Shown here one piece after another: positions 1-13,433 of a stretch of DNA of 64,000 nucleotides. A program made the position numbers and the translations under genes. Numbering within the stretch: position 1 is the stretch's first letter; each line of letters opens with the position of its first letter. Under the pieces are notes generated by a model. That model was given only the letters and a program-made list of their open reading frames with translations. It was not told where the DNA came from and ran no database searches. Source of the stretch: Trogon surrucura (lineage: Eukaryota > Chordata > Aves > Trogoniformes > Trogonidae); assembly GCA_020746105.1 (NCBI GenBank), contig CM036636.1, positions 3,038,001 through 3,102,000 of the forward strand, given 5' to 3'.

Positions 1-737
1 ACAGGTACCAGAAAGCTTTTTATTTGGTGCCTGCTGGCTCTGGAGGACACGAGAGAGTTTCTTCCAGCCATCCTACCTGCCTATTGTTCTCTGTCCTTTC
101 TAATCAAGAGGGAGAAATAAGCACTTTTCAGAAGGGGTTTCTTTAGCTTATTTTCCATCTCCGCTTCGGGAGGGGATGATTCATGTCCTGGCAGCAGCTA
201 TTTCTCTCCAGTGACTCAGTTGCCATCCACTTTTGCTAAGTGGGCTCCATCTCCAGGACACTCAAATGCTGGGGCAAACAGAGAGCCTGGCTGTACAGGG
301 GGAGCAGCTGCCAGAAGTCTCAGACCATGGGAAAGAACAAGGAAAGATCAGAAGGGAGGTGTGATCTTTAACACGAACCTCACGGGACAACCAGACCTGA
401 AGGGCTGGGACTCCGCCAGGAGCGGCCCCCAGCAGCCGGTAACGAACCCTGACAAGGCAGCGAGCAAAAGGAGTTGTGTGTCGGTGTTTTGACTTGGAGC
501 AAAAGGCGTTGAACATGAGGATGGTGAAAAGGGAAGGTGTCGCTGCAGGTTTCTGGGAGGAAATGGCAGGGGCGGGAGTCCCTGCCTGTCCCCAGGGGGG
601 AACCAGAGCTGTGTGCCCCAGGGCGGATGCAGCCCAGCCCAGGGACTGTCCCCCGTGCCCAGCGGGGAAAAGCTGAGCACCTCTGCTTTGCCTTGAGAGA
701 TTTTCACCTTTAGGTTTGCGCAAGAGCAGGGAATTTG

Positions 738-917
738 GAAGGAGTTACCCAGAGAAGCTGTGGCAGCCCCATCCCTGTCAGTGTTCAAGGACAGGCTGGA
801 CGGGGCTTTGGGCAGCCTGGACTGGTGGGACAGAGGTGTCCCTGCCCAAGGCAGAGGGATTGGAATGAGATAATCTTTAAGGTCTCTTCCAACTCAAGCC
901 TTTCTATGATTCTGTGA
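738..917 (+). mobile_element. CR1 LINE 3' end
   Basis: Typical CR1 tail sequence: gagaagctgtggcagcccca, then tgttcaaggacaggctgga, gatgatctttaaggtc-like text, cttccaactcaa, and the terminal ttctatgattctgtgaa. It is 5'-truncated, as nearly all CR1 copies are, and is the usual bird retroposon relic. Confidence 0.9.
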
Positions 918-1820
918 AATCCCAGTTGTGAAGAGAAACTAAAATGAAAGAGTATTCACTTGTTAAAACTGCTGAGGGAAGTCTTTAGGTTTGTTTTCGT
1001 TTCAGCTAATGCCAGGTCAGTTTTTCTTTCGATCTGTGTTGATGCCCCCATCCCTAGTGAGGCAGGCACAGCAAGAACACACTGAGACTCCCTGACAGCT
1101 CTCTGGTGTGGTTTGCTATGGTTTCCTGAGAATCAGGGGACATCTGTTTTGCGATTTTTTCAGAAATCCGCAAGTGTGCCCAAGTGCTTTAAAGACCTAA
1201 TAAATGGGTAGGTGGTGTGAAAGGTTAGTGGGGGGCGAAAAATGGCAGCACTGCCACAGTCAGCTCGTCTGCTGCAAACCCGCTCTGAGGTTACTTAGAG
1301 CTGCAGCGAGCGTGTCATGCCGAAGGATTTTGACGTACCGACGAGGTGGACTGTTACGAAGCTGCAAGAAAATATGCGGTTAGTTTTACTAGCACCTGTG
1401 GCAAATTCTTCTCAGAGGTCCTCCCACAAAGCAGAGTGTGTAGTACAGGATGATGCAGAAAGAACAGGAGGAGGGAGGTGATTGTGTCATATGTTCCCCT
1501 GGGGCTTGCTTTTTTTCTTAAAAAAAAAAGAGGTTTGGTTTTTTTTTTCTCCAGGGGCATTCAGTGGAAACTATTACAGCAGCATCATAGGAAGGAGCCA
1601 GGCAGCCTCCGTCTGTGTGCTAAGCTCATCCTGATCCCTGTGCCTCAAGGAGGAGAAAGCCGAGGATGAGAGCAGATGCTTGCAACAAGGAAGGTGATGA
1701 TGCTTTTGGCTCTGGCACTGATTTGCTGTATGTGTTGAACTGGGCATTTCACACCTCCATGCTTGGTTTTTGATACAGATAAAATGGAAAACCCCAGGAG
1801 GGAGGAGGTCTGTTGCGGGG

Positions 1821-1980
1821 CTGCAGCTCCAGGGTCTTCATCTCCGGAGACATCCAAACCCCACCTGGATGTGTTCCTGTGTGAGCTACTCCAGGTGACC
1901 CTGCTCTGGCAGTGGGTTGGACTAGATGACCTTCAGAGGTCCCTCCCAACCCTGAACATTTTGCGATTCCATGTGTATGA
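1821..1980 (+). mobile_element. CR1 LINE 3' end
   Basis: A CR1 tail of another subfamily: gagacatccaaaccccacct, tgttcctgtgtgagct, gggttggactagatgacctt and ggtccctcccaaccc. It is truncated at its 5' end and lacks a clean terminal repeat. Confidence 0.88.
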
Positions 1981-4788
1981 GAGGTTCCAACAGAAAGTGT
2001 TTTCTAGCAGAATTCTTTACGAGAAGGAAAAAATAGTGCAAGAAGAAGATTAGGAAATCATTTAAAGTACAGAATGGCAGTAAGTAGCTCTTACTTTGCA
2101 CTCTTCCTCATGCCCACACGTCCCTGGAGAACACCTATATCTGGCTATGCTTTTTTACAATTATAGAAGCAAAGATGTAAGGAAAGCCTTCTTCTGTAGT
2201 TGTTCACCTAAGAAGAAAGCAAGCAAGTTATAGAATCAATGACACTAGACGATTACCGAACCAAACCATCTCTCTTCCCCCAACCACAGCACCACACAAT
2301 GGGTTTTCACTTCCCCCCATCACCTTGAGAACACCCTCATCCTGAGCGCAAGTCTATTTCAAGCTGGTGTTTCTGTACTCCAGGCTACAGAAAGGGACTG
2401 GAGCTCTCAGAAGGGAAGGCTTTTCAATTTAACTTCTGGCATACCACTCTCTTGATAGATGGGTAAGAAGCATGGAAACACTACGATGTCTCTTACACTA
2501 GAACATGTGATGTGTCTCTTGAAAGGACAACATGAAAAATAACCTCGTGACTCTTACAAGCACTCTCTCTGTAACTTTCAACTTAGTAAACTAGAACTAA
2601 CACCAGTGCCATTTATTGCTGTACACCCAGCTAGAAACAATGTAAGAGTGAAATAAGAATTGACAGATATAAAAACTCGCCAAAAATGACCAGATTTGGA
2701 CAATAGCTCTGTGTTTCCTGCTTTTTGCAGTCCAACTTGATAAACTTCGCACTAATTTTCTGTGTATCTTCAGCCCCACTGGAAGTCAAAGAGAAGGTCC
2801 CGTGGCTAAGCCTGGCTGAAGAAATAAGCCTTGAAACAGCCCACATTGACCAAGTGTAAAGGAAGGTTCCCAAAGTCACTGTTGACTTCCAAAGAGTTGG
2901 AGTGAGAGGCCTTTTTGCCCAACTTGGACCTGCCTGCACAGGTTGCAGGCTTAAGGCTGTCAGCAGCTTTAAACCATAAAAACAACAAGCGAGTCCACAA
3001 GGGAAATTTAAGAGCCTGATGCCAAGACTGCACTAACGGCTGCTTGTATATGCCTGTGGTTCAAAGAGATGGATGTTTGCAGGGACATCGTTAAAGTAAG
3101 TTGTAGTAATTTGAGGTGAGGGATTTTCCTTTCAAGTGAAGTCCATTGGGCAGCTCACCCACAAGTGGGCAAACACAGCAATGTCTTTGGGTTCATGGTG
3201 CCAACTCACAACATTGCTAAGGTGCAAAGATTCTGTTAGAAATAGACTAGGGGAGCAGATTTTTTTTTCTGCAGAGTGTGTTTTCTGTATGTTATTTTTT
3301 TCCAGGAAGAGAGAGCTGAATCTCAGAACTGATGCACTCCAAACTCTTAAATGCTGGCACTGCTTATTCGCTGCTTGCTCAGTGGAGAATATTCTTCCTT
3401 ATATAGGCCTTTCAGAAACTAGGTCAGAGGATTAACATGAGTACTGGTTGCTAAAAATCCTCTTTGACAGCCTGCCTTCTTTTATTATTTTCTCACTTTG
3501 CCCGTTGCAGACACCAATGCCTGCCAGATCCTCGATTGATTTCTCCTGGGGTGAGCTGTGATGACCGCAGAAGGTCTCTCCACTCCCCGCCACCGCTGCA
3601 GACCTTGCACCCTCGGCCGGCTGGGCTGCCCGCTGCATTCGACCCCTGACATGGGTTGTCTTCCCAGGAAGGAGAGGTTGTTTTTCAAAGAAACGTGGCA
3701 GTGCCATGCCAGCCCGGGCCTTCGGTTGATTTGTCAGTGGAAAAACATGAGAACGCAGATGCCCTCGCGTGCCAAGGGACACAGGGGACACGCTGCCTTC
3801 GCCTTTTGAAGGTCCTGCTCGGAGAGGGGGTCACTGGGCTAAGCCGGGCAGGGTGTCCTCTGGGGGGTCCTGGCACAGGGGGCTGTCAGTGGGGAGGAGG
3901 GGCAGCTGTGCCCATGGGGAGGAGAGGATGGGTCAGGGACACAAATGGCCCAATCACAGTGTTCCCTCCCGTGGTGCTCAGTACATAAGGGGCCCTAAGA
4001 CAAGCCCTGGGGCTCTTAGTGCTGCTCTGCTGGGAGGATGGTCATCAGCATCTCCCCTGGGCTGCTGCAGCTCCTGCCTCCTGTTCCCCTGCTGCAGAGG
4101 AGCACCCATCGACTGAGCAGGTTGTCTTACCCTGGGCCCCCATCCCGAGTGGGAGCAGCACAGCTTCTTTTCTGTTTTTTTGGGACTGTCATTGGGACTC
4201 TGTGCTCGGGCTCTACCATCTGCTGCCAAGTCCTGTCTGGGACCTTTTTTTTCCTGCTGAGGACTTTATTGCCATCTGGAAGGTGTGGCTCCCTTATTAA
4301 CCATATATTATCTTGTGTCCTTGAGCATATTTGCATTCTTGTATGTATATAGTTTGACATCCTCACTGCTACTCTTAGCATTTTTTTTTTTTTCAGTTAA
4401 ATTGCTTCAAGGTTTGTTTTTTCCAACCTTAAAGTTTCTCTTACTGGTTCTCCTATTGCCCTCCCCTGGTATCATAGTGGTCATAGTGAGCATCTGTCAA
4501 AGTTTAGGGGCTGGACCAGACTTAAAATTTAACACAGGCCGTTAGATGCTCATACAGCAGTCTCCCTAAAAGCTACATCTTCTCCACTGGAGCATCTGAG
4601 AAGTACTGCACTGCAAATACCAGCTGTAATAACTGAATGCTTCTGTGAAATGTTTGCACTGAAACTCCACAGAATATTCCTGCTTTTAGATGCTGTTGTT
4701 AATGCTGAAGGATCACACACAATACATTTTTTAGGATGGGGCATTTCTCACCATGCTGTTTACAGGAGATAGATAACATCTCTTTGTG

Positions 4789-4817
4789 ATATCTATATCT
4801 ATCTATATATATATATT
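4789..4817 (+). repeat. (ATCT)n/(AT)n microsatellite
   Basis: atatctatatctatctatat followed by further AT units. Intergenic, no gene nearby. Confidence 0.85.
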
Positions 4818-6388
4818 TAACCCACTTATACGCAAACACATTCACATAGGCAGATTGTCAATAAAAGATTTCAAAACTATCATTATACACCTACTTGTCT
4901 GAAATAGAAGGGACTTCCTAGCAGGAACAGCACACGCTGTCATATATTCACTTTATTAACACTCTTAAACTGTTTCCTAATCTGTGTACAAATGCGTACC
5001 TATCTCAGGACTAAACTGACATAAAATGAGATTCTCAGTGAGTGCTTTAAAATCTCTAGTTGGCTACATAGCAAGGTGATCTTTCTTCCAGAAATGCCAA
5101 GTGCGGAACAGCCCCTCCCGCCCCAAATCTGCTGTACCTTTGGCACTTGGAAAATCTGTCCACCTGGGAAGGAGCAAAGCCCTCACATCAACTTCTGGTT
5201 TCGCAGCTAATCCTGCAGCCTTCGACTGAAAAATAAAGCAGCCGATGGTTCTTCGGCCGGTAACACATGCAAAGCTCAGAGGTTGGATTTTTTTTTTGCT
5301 ACAGAAACCTTAAACTCACGTCATGTGTTGTTTGCTTTGCAGTGGGAATAAAAGTCTCTTGTCAGCCACGTGCACCCTCTCTGCTATGTCTTCTCCAGAT
5401 GCCCGCTCTGACAGAGTGTGCACACAACTTGCCCACTGTTCGTTTTGGCACTCGCTGTTCAGACAGCTGAGCACGCCCATGATTTGCTTTCTTGCAGTGT
5501 TCTAACTCCAGACAGCCCCTGGGTTGCAGCTGCCTCTGGTTTCGTCGCCTTTGTGATAGAGACAAGGGAATAACCCTCATTTTTACTGCCTCCCGTTCAG
5601 ATGGAAAGTTGGTCTCTTCTCTCGGACATGCCGCGTGTCTCCATCGGTGCCGTATGGTGAATTTCCCTTCGTATCCACACAGGTATCACAATCAAGTGGT
5701 GGTTATTCAGTGTTCAGCTAAGAAAGAGAAGAAGGAGACTTCTCCAGAACACAGTGTGTTGCAAAGCCTCCCAAACCAGTGCTTTGTTGAGATGGGAAGT
5801 TTGATGAGAATTGCTGAACTGTAGCAAGGAGAGAAGCTCTAAAGGCACAGAGTGTTAAAATTCTTCCCTGGGAGAAGCAAAACTGCAGCCAGGAGCTTTA
5901 AACAAAGCTAAAAGTACATGATTACTGTTCCTTTACTTTGATTATGTTCCCCACCTGCTCGAGCCTTAGGCACGTGAAGCAAGCTCTGATCTGGGATGAA
6001 TTTCTCTCAGGACAGAGATCTCTTTGGTTCTTTCTTTCTGTTCTTTTTCTGTAATGTCCTTTGAAGCATACACACAAGTGAAGGAACTGATTGCTACAGA
6101 AATCGGAGAACTCCTACTCATAAATACACTATGATAAGGAAGATAAATGTGCTTTTATCACACACTGCGGAGTGGAATCAAAACGTTTTCGAACACTGGT
6201 GATTTCTGCTTGCATGTAGTGTGAAGCTCAGCAGTTGCTTGTCCTGATACCTACTGCTGCCTGAGACCTCTGTGGTTTCTGTCTACTCCCTTTTCTAAGC
6301 TGCAAGAAATAATGACATTCATGCTGAGCTGGTAGCACTTTGGGGTCTCAATACCAGTGATGCTCCCAGCCAAGCAATGATTTTTACA

Positions 6389-6441
6389 TACATATACGTG
6401 TGTGTGTGTATGTGCATGCTGTTCACGTATACGCACACACA
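6389..6441 (+). repeat. Alternating purine-pyrimidine TG/CA microsatellite
   Basis: A (TG)n block (from 6399) and a (CA)n block (to 6441) face each other across a short spacer, so the segment is an imperfect inverted repeat. Intergenic. Confidence 0.8.
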
Positions 6442-7359
6442 CTCTGTCTCTCGAGTGCATAGGTGGATATTTGCGGGCAAATACATATACAGCCATGGAC
6501 AGTTTTTAGCTATCCATAGGTATACACATACATGTATATCACCTATTGAAGTGCAGCTGACTCACTGAAGGCTGAAGCTATTTGGCAGCTCACAGCACTC
6601 CTCCTCCTGCGCTTGGGGCATCATTCGAACGGGTAGAAGGCGGCGAGCTGGCAGGGTACAGATGTTAACCCAGCCCCAAAAGCTGCTGGCAAGAGCCTTC
6701 ACCCTGGCAGAGCCATAGCCCAAGGGCCTCTACAAACCACAGCAGCCCACATCAGCCTGCGCAAGACAAACAGGAAAGAAAACAAGCTAAAGGGACTGCA
6801 CCCTGCCAGCACCGAAGTGCAGGGTGGTGCAGAAGTGACCAGGGATGTGTCACCTGAAGTGACTTATTACATCCTCCCGCACGTGGGATTTTACCAGGGG
6901 GGTTTCCTGTCTGAATCCATCCCTAGGTCTGATGGCAACTGTAAGGCAGCACAGCTAAGGGGCACTCGCACACACACGTGTGCACGCACTTCTGTCTGCA
7001 CTGGTAGGTGTGAGCGTTGCCCTCTGTACGCAGAGCTGCCATGGCAGTAAAGGGAGATGTTCCTGCTACGGTGTGGGAGCAGCACCTCGTCAAAGCGCTG
7101 GGTTTTGGCTCCACAGCCAAGGGAGATGACAAAGGTTTAGGATGGGGGGGCATGGTTTATCGTGAAGCAGAGCTTGGAACTGAGGTTTTTGAGCAGGAGC
7201 GTTGACGCTTTGGTAGATGTGAGACCTTAACCCGTTTCAGTGAGAAGAGTTCAGAGCAGCATCTGGAGCTGCGATTGCTTGGAAAGTGTTTTGGAAAACC
7301 AAGACGGCTGGTCAGATGCAATCATAAAGGTGGAATCTTAATGCAATCATAAAGGTGGC

Positions 7360-7472
7360 ACTTAGTGCCATGGTCTAGCCGTTGCGATGCTGTTGAGTCA
7401 TAGGATGGACCTGCTGATCTCAGAGGTCTTTTCCAACCGCAAAAATTCTGTGATTCTGTGATTCTGTGAATC
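7360..7472 (+). mobile_element. CR1 LINE 3' end, short fragment
   Basis: It contains cttagtgccatggtctagc, tgatctcagaggtcttttcc and aacc, then three copies of the 8-base terminal repeat (attctgtg). Just before it, an 18-bp sequence (atgcaatcataaaggtgg) occurs twice, at 7316 and 7341. Confidence 0.88.
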
Positions 7473-10400
7473 AGGGTAGCCACCCACTTGAGCCCACTGG
7501 TGGCAGGTATCCATGTAACCAAGTATAACAATGTCTGGACTGTATTCATACCCAGGGTTTCATAAAAGACTCCTCTGGGTTGATGAGAGGCTGCTAAAAC
7601 ACAGAGCTGCTGCCTGTATCATTGGTGTGATGAGCTTCTTAAAAAAAAGCATCTGCAGTTAATTTGACTGATGTGCCAGCACTGCTGTGGGATGTGTTAT
7701 TTCCAGGCAGTCTGGTTACTGTAAGGTAGAGGTTGCACACAGCTGGTACTTAAAGCGTATAGAAACTGGCATCTTGGAGGTCTAAGTTAATTTTTACTGT
7801 TTATTTTCCAGGGAAACATCAAATGGTTCAGAGTACATATGTACTCAGAATATGACGGAAATTTATTTTTTCTTCAGTTTATTTCAGCCAGTTACACTTC
7901 TTAGGTCTGTCATAATGGACTTGAAAAATCTCTTTTGGAGCTACATCAAAATTTCCCTCCAAAACCTTTTTCTGGGGAGGACAGCTTTTGTTTTTGGCTA
8001 AGTACCTTGTTTGCAAGCAGCATTCTATTTGCGTGGAGATCTAGTTTTAATTTCATTAATAAAAAAGGCTCGGCTCTTTCTAAAGCCAAGACTTCTACAG
8101 CTGCTTTTGTGAAAAAGTGGAAATTATCTTTGCGAATAAATCCGAATGGTTGTGCTCTCTAGTGACAGAGCCAGGAAGTTCTTCTTCCACTTGGACAAGA
8201 AACAGTCTTTTTCACATTATTTCTCCTCTCTCTTTGCCAGTTACAGAAATAGAAGGACAGGGCACTAAGTAAAGAGGCAGGGGGAGGGGGAGGAGGAAAT
8301 GAGCACTTTCAGTCCTGAAAGCAGTTTCACTTTAAGCACTGGACAGAATTTCAGAGTGACTGTTGTTAACCCTTTCCCCACAACTATAAAGAAGGGGGAT
8401 GCCTTAGGCAAAAGGAGCTACAAAAGTGGCAGTGAAAGGGATTATCTGCACTGGAATCATCCGGGCCTTGGGTTTTTGCCTCCTAATCTGCCCTTCTTGG
8501 CCTCTTTCTTTTCTCTTCGCAGCAGATGATTTACCGTAAAAACACAGGAAGCCGAATGATTTCCTCCGAGGAAAGTACGTGACAATGAGGTGAATGAGCA
8601 AATTCATCAGGTCCTTTGACTTCACCACTGTCCCTGTATCCTCAGTGGTTTCAGGCAGAGACTCTGTCTTGCAACCAAACACCCTTGAAGTGGTTTTGCC
8701 CGTTCGCGGCAGCCGGGAGGTACCGCCGGCTTGAATTTTTCCTTATGGCATTGGAAGAACACGGAGTCCTGAATTTGTGAATAACAGCAGCTGTTAGTTA
8801 CGTTGCATGTCGTACACCAAAAAACCTCTTAACCATTCCTGCAGCGTGACCAGTGGTCATTCTGTGGTCACACAGCGCACCGGCTCTGAAAAGCATGAGG
8901 CTGCCAGGATGGTTCCTGCAGGTGCAGTGGGAGTACTGGGCAAGGGGGCGGTTTGGAAGCTCCTGTCTGTACGGTATAGCCACAGCTGCCATTTAAAGTC
9001 TGTCCCCTCCATGCCTTCTGAGAAGCCAAGTTGGGAAAGCAAAACATCATCACCAAGGAACGGAGCTCCTGCATTCCAAGGCCCCTTTGCAAAACTCAGT
9101 CCAAATTTTTGCAAATTCAGAGGCCACGAAGTGGGACTTTTACCCTAAAATATCTGTCATCATCACCTAAAAGGGCACAAGTGAGTAAGTCCTCAGATAT
9201 CATCTCAATGAGTTCACACTGTAAAAGTGACTAAATCTGAAGTGGGTTTTTCACTGTGTATGTGTCTAAATGTAGGATAGAAGGGATGAAAACCAGAGAT
9301 TGCCTACTTGGGTAGAACATCAGCCTCTTTGTTTAACTATAATGCAATAACTTCCTCTTTTTTTCCCAACTTCTACTACCTCCAGAAAATTAAAGAGGTG
9401 TTGAAATGCTCACATGTGGTTATATTTTCCGGCTCCATCCTCCACTCAGGATGTCATTTCCACTGTACAATGAAATAGAACTGATTCATTTTGCAGAAGG
9501 GACATGATTGATACCAGCCCGGATGGAGACTCATTCTCAACCCTGTGGAAATTCCTCACCAAGGTTGCTAGTCGAGTGAGAACACCTTCACCGTACACTC
9601 ATCAGGGTCGTGTTGCTACTCTTAGACTTCTTCATGTGGAGCCAGGAACAGCTTGTGAACAGCTGAGGATGACCCAGAAAACCAGAGATGTTCTTACATC
9701 ACCTTTTAATTCTTTTATTCTGAGAATTATCTTCCCCTCTCACCTAAACCATCTTCCTCGTCACCACAGAGAGGTCATGTTATTCTCTAGATTGAAGGTC
9801 TGATTAAGACTGTTTTTTAACAGCGAGGTTGTCAGCCTTCCAAGAACAGAGATCGTAGCTGCAGCTTTTGCTGATGTTTGCTTGCAGTCTCTTGGTGACA
9901 AACCACACCTCGTTTGTCAAGACAAACATATGTTGTACCCACACAAAGCTGCTATGGCACCACAGGCTGAGATTTCTTTACCTGGTGAGGCTGCCGGGGA
10001 AGCCCCTCAGAAAAAGCCATGTGAACAAAGACTCGAGTCAGGAGGGGTCTGAGCAGACTTTTTTTCAAATAAAATAAGGCAATCCTGAGCAGGGGATATG
10101 CCCACCTGGAGCTCTGAAGCTGCTGAAGTGTTCATATAATTAATCTTCTTTTCTTCTGCATAGGTTATTCTTTTTTGTTTCCACTTTACATAGAATATAT
10201 TTTATCATTTTGCCTGATTATTTTGTCAAGATCCTATACTTGTAACATTATATAAAGGTGTCTCAAAACTGCTTTTTGCTTCCAGCCTGCCTGTAGCTCC
10301 TGATGGAGTGCAGAGAACCAGCAGCAACCAGCCAAGCACTATCTCTGCAATCCCAGCTCTCTTCCAGAGACCTGTTTCATCTTGTGCACGTCCCTGGAAG

Positions 10401-11260
10401 GCAGAAGTATGAAGTGACTTAAGTAAGAAATCAAAGTCTGAGATCTTGCTAGAACTGCAGGGCTTGGCATACACATTGACCCAAGGAGGGGGGATAGGTA
10501 TGGTGGCACTGGAAAAGATGTCTTCCATCTATGTCTCTCAAAAATTCCCCTTATGAATATAGTCCTAACCCCATAAATCTCACTCACATCCCCAAATATC
10601 TCCTTCAGTGCCTTTGAGGTCTTGGATCTTGCTGCCTAAGTATTTCTGACACCCCTCCTAAACTGCTTTGTCACGGTAAGTGTTAACACCCGCACAAACC
10701 AACCAGACAGCAAGTTAATGCACTCTTGGCAAGTTTATAAATAGAGTTCAAAAGTGAAGGTGTTTTTAAGCTGTTCTCACAAGTCACAATCAGGAAAAAG
10801 GGGAGAGGAAAACAAAGAAAGTGAATATCCCTCACAATAGCCCTTGGTGGAGCTGCTCGGTACCAAATCAAGCTCGTGTCAGCTCTGAAGGGTGTTTTGG
10901 CATGTGCTTCTTCAAGGATTTGCCAGTTTCTCTCTCACAGCAGTAATCATGAAAAATACCAAGTAGGGCATCTGTCAGTGAGTAATTACAGGAAATATCA
11001 TCCTTCTTCTGTGCGCTGTGTTTGCATCATTTCTGGAGCAACGTTCAAATCTGAGCCCGCCTCCGGGAGCCCTTTTTGGATCTGCCAAGCTAAATGACAT
11101 CACAGCCAGGTGCAGTCAGCTTTGTGATGTTACTAGAAATGAGGAAATAATTTCTTAAATGCCAATGCAAATTTCAAGTCTTCAGTTACACAGATTTAAT
11201 GCCATTTCCTAATGACTTGAAAAGCATCTTGAGAGTCAAGTGTATTTCTTCATTACTGGA

Positions 11261-11313
11261 TTTTGCTCTCTTTTATGCTGCCACTTTTTTTTTGCTCTCT
11301 TTTATGCTGCCAC
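11261..11313 (+). repeat. 24-bp direct duplication
   Basis: A 24-base segment (starting ttttgctctcttttatgc) at 11261-11284 recurs exactly at 11290-11313, separated by five T. Intergenic. Confidence 0.9.
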
Positions 11314-13133
11314 TTGCTCTGACACACACCCAAAAAGGGCTATTAATTAGAGAGAATGAATTTAATATAGTGCTGCAGCCCAGACCCTTGCCAGTGCTCT
11401 GGAAGGTCAAAGGAGACTTGTGTTCTCTGTGCAGAACACACCACATTGACCAGTATAACTTCAGAGGAGGAGAAATTTAAAGTACGTGGAACAACATTCG
11501 TGAAGAAAGTTCCTCTTCAACACGTGCTTTTGCTGTGCCCCAGCTCCTGCGAGCCAAAAAAGAAACTTTTTCTCACAGGTCTCCTTGCAAAATCCTGGTG
11601 TGTGGCCAGAGGGCGATGCTTTACTACACGCTGTTAGTTTTCCTAAAGAGGAGCTGGGAAGCTCGGGGTGCTGGAGAAGACAACAGTGGAGAATGGCAGC
11701 ATCCGGACAGATGCTGAGGACCCGCAGGATTTCCCGGTGCCGGCGAGGGCGCAGGCAGACGGAGCCCGTGTGCCATCTGCCGGTAACCGGCCGTAAAACG
11801 GACGAGGAGGGGGAGCGCAGGGCTGCCCGGAGATGCTGGAATAGCAACTGTGTGAGCACAAGGCCTCCGAGCTTTTACTAATTCTCTTAGGAGCTTCTCC
11901 CACTTCCCCAGCCAGGCATTGCCTCTTCCCAGCCAGCAAATCCTCTGCACCGCCCCTGTGCCAGCCTCTTAGTCCGCGATCCTAACTTGGGCCAGCTGCA
12001 CCCTCTGGGAGACGCGTTATAAATACCCACAGAAACCAGACAGTTCTGAAATGCAGTTGCTGAGGCTGATCAGTGGTAAAGCACGGCACACAGGCTTTGC
12101 TGGTCCTGTCTGCAGCACCTTCTGTGCCTCCACGCAACAATTCCTGCTGTCCCGGGGCTCTCTCAGAGTAAAGCTCGTCCCAATGCACACCCCAGCACTG
12201 ATGGGATCCCCCATAAGACTGTTCCAGAGTAATGCCAGAGTTTCAGTCAGGACTGTGAACAAGATGGGCCTGGGACATAACCATTCCTAAGGGCTAATGC
12301 TCAACTAAAGCTCAGAAACGCAATAATTGAAGGATTACGAGTAAAAATCATAAAAATATTGGAAAAAAATAATCAGGAAGATAGGACTTAAAGGTGAAGT
12401 GATTCCCTCCTTCCTTCCTTTCCTCCCTCCCGATTTTGATTTTTTTTTTTAGTGCTAATTCCCATGCATGTACACTTTTTACACCCAGTGCCAAATCAAC
12501 AACATCTGACCTTATCTAACAGCGAGCACTCCGCAGTAAGTCGTAAGACCTTAACCAATCGTAGTCGCTCTGACTGAAAGCATCTTCTTTCCCAGCCACC
12601 TTCCCGTGATTGCCAAGGAGGAGGCAGAAGCATCTGCTCTGTTTGAAAAGTGCAACCTTGAAGCAGGGCAGAGAGACTGGATTAAAACAAAAGATCTTTT
12701 ATTGCCTTCAGCTGAAGAGTATGATACAGAGGAACTACACATAGGTTTCATCCATATAAAAAAAGAGAGCCCTTTATTTACACGAGTGTTCAAAGTTGCC
12801 AGTGGTACTTAACAGCAACTCTCTATTTTCTCTTTGTTAGTTGTTCCCACCTAAATGGAGCAAGAATTGGTCAGTAACATTTAGAAAAACATGTAAGCAC
12901 CTTTTGGGCAGGAAAAAGAAAGAAATAGGTTCTGAAAGAAACCAAATCCTTGTGGGCATTTCACTGTAACAAACCCAGCAGAATACTTACAACCAGTCAC
13001 TGACAAAAGGAACAGTTTTCAGTACGGGCTCAGCGGTCTAACCACTCTCAGCCTTTCTTTAACTTCCCCATCTAAGTAAACATACCCTGGACATGCACAA
13101 ACTCCACATGTATGAAAAAAAAAAAGGTAGAAA

Positions 13134-13139
13134 TTTATT
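13134..13139 (-). terminator. TNC: Poly(A) signal, second AATAAA
   Basis: A second AATAAA on the transcript strand, 22 bases further on. It is followed by a T-rich run and GT-rich sequence (about 13085-13127) typical of a downstream element. This makes it the more likely 3' end. Confidence 0.65.
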
Positions 13140-13155
13140 TAAAAGTAATTGTGCT

Positions 13156-13161
13156 TTTATT
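13156..13161 (-). terminator. TNC: Poly(A) signal, first AATAAA
   Basis: Plus-strand tttatt, which is AATAAA in the transcript, about 700 nt after the stop codon. The neighbouring sequence reads TTTATAAATAAAAG. Confidence 0.6.
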
Positions 13162-13244
13162 TATAAAAAAAAAATTTACAATCAGACACTGTCCTGCCGT
13201 GTTTCCAAAAGCATGGTTCTCTTAAAAATGACAAAAACTTAGCT

Positions 13245-13274
13245 TATTATTATTATTATCATTATTATTATTAC
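13245..13274 (+). repeat. (TTA)n microsatellite in the TNC 3'UTR
   Basis: About ten TTA/TTATCA units on the plus strand, AAT-type in the transcript. A second short AAT run sits at 13415-13433, still within the 3'UTR. Confidence 0.85.
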
Positions 13275-13414
13275 TTTGTCATTATATTAATAATATTAAT
13301 CTTATGCTTACGTTTAAAAACATACTGCTTTCCCCTTCCCATCCCCTCCTTCTCTCTGGTACTCGATATATATAAAAAAGGCTTTCCAACAACCGATGAA
13401 TTTCAATTATATCT

Positions 13415-13433
13415 AATAATAATAATAATAATG
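13415..13433 (+). repeat. (AAT)n microsatellite in the TNC 3'UTR
   Basis: Six AAT units followed by atgataatt. It is complementary in composition to the TTA run at 13245, so the two could pair in the transcript. Confidence 0.8.

Larger units (their letters stand above)
1..13114. other. Intergenic region downstream of TNC
   Basis: No gene can be supported here. All open frames are short, lack splice-compatible homology and often overlap repeats. The region holds three plus-strand CR1 3' ends, TG/CA and AT microsatellites and small direct duplications. There is a G+C-rich patch at about 11.69-11.83 kb with a TATAAAT at 12018 on the plus strand, not backed by any recognisable exon. In mammals the TNF-ligand genes TNFSF8 and TNFSF15 lie beyond this end of TNC; none of their coding sequence is recognisable here. 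Confidence 0.7.

Noticed and set aside
6251-6568. Open frames over the TG/CA microsatellite
   Set aside because: Simple-repeat translation only.
11461-11859. 132-codon minus-strand frame and overlapping plus-strand frames at 11.46-11.88 kb, considered as TNFSF8 or TNFSF15 exons
   Set aside because: No TNF-homology motif or transmembrane segment is present. The overlapping frames reflect a GC-rich patch with few stops.
12606-12812. 68-codon plus-strand frame with protein-like composition just below the TNC 3'UTR
   Set aside because: Too short, no recognisable family, no splice or regulatory context.
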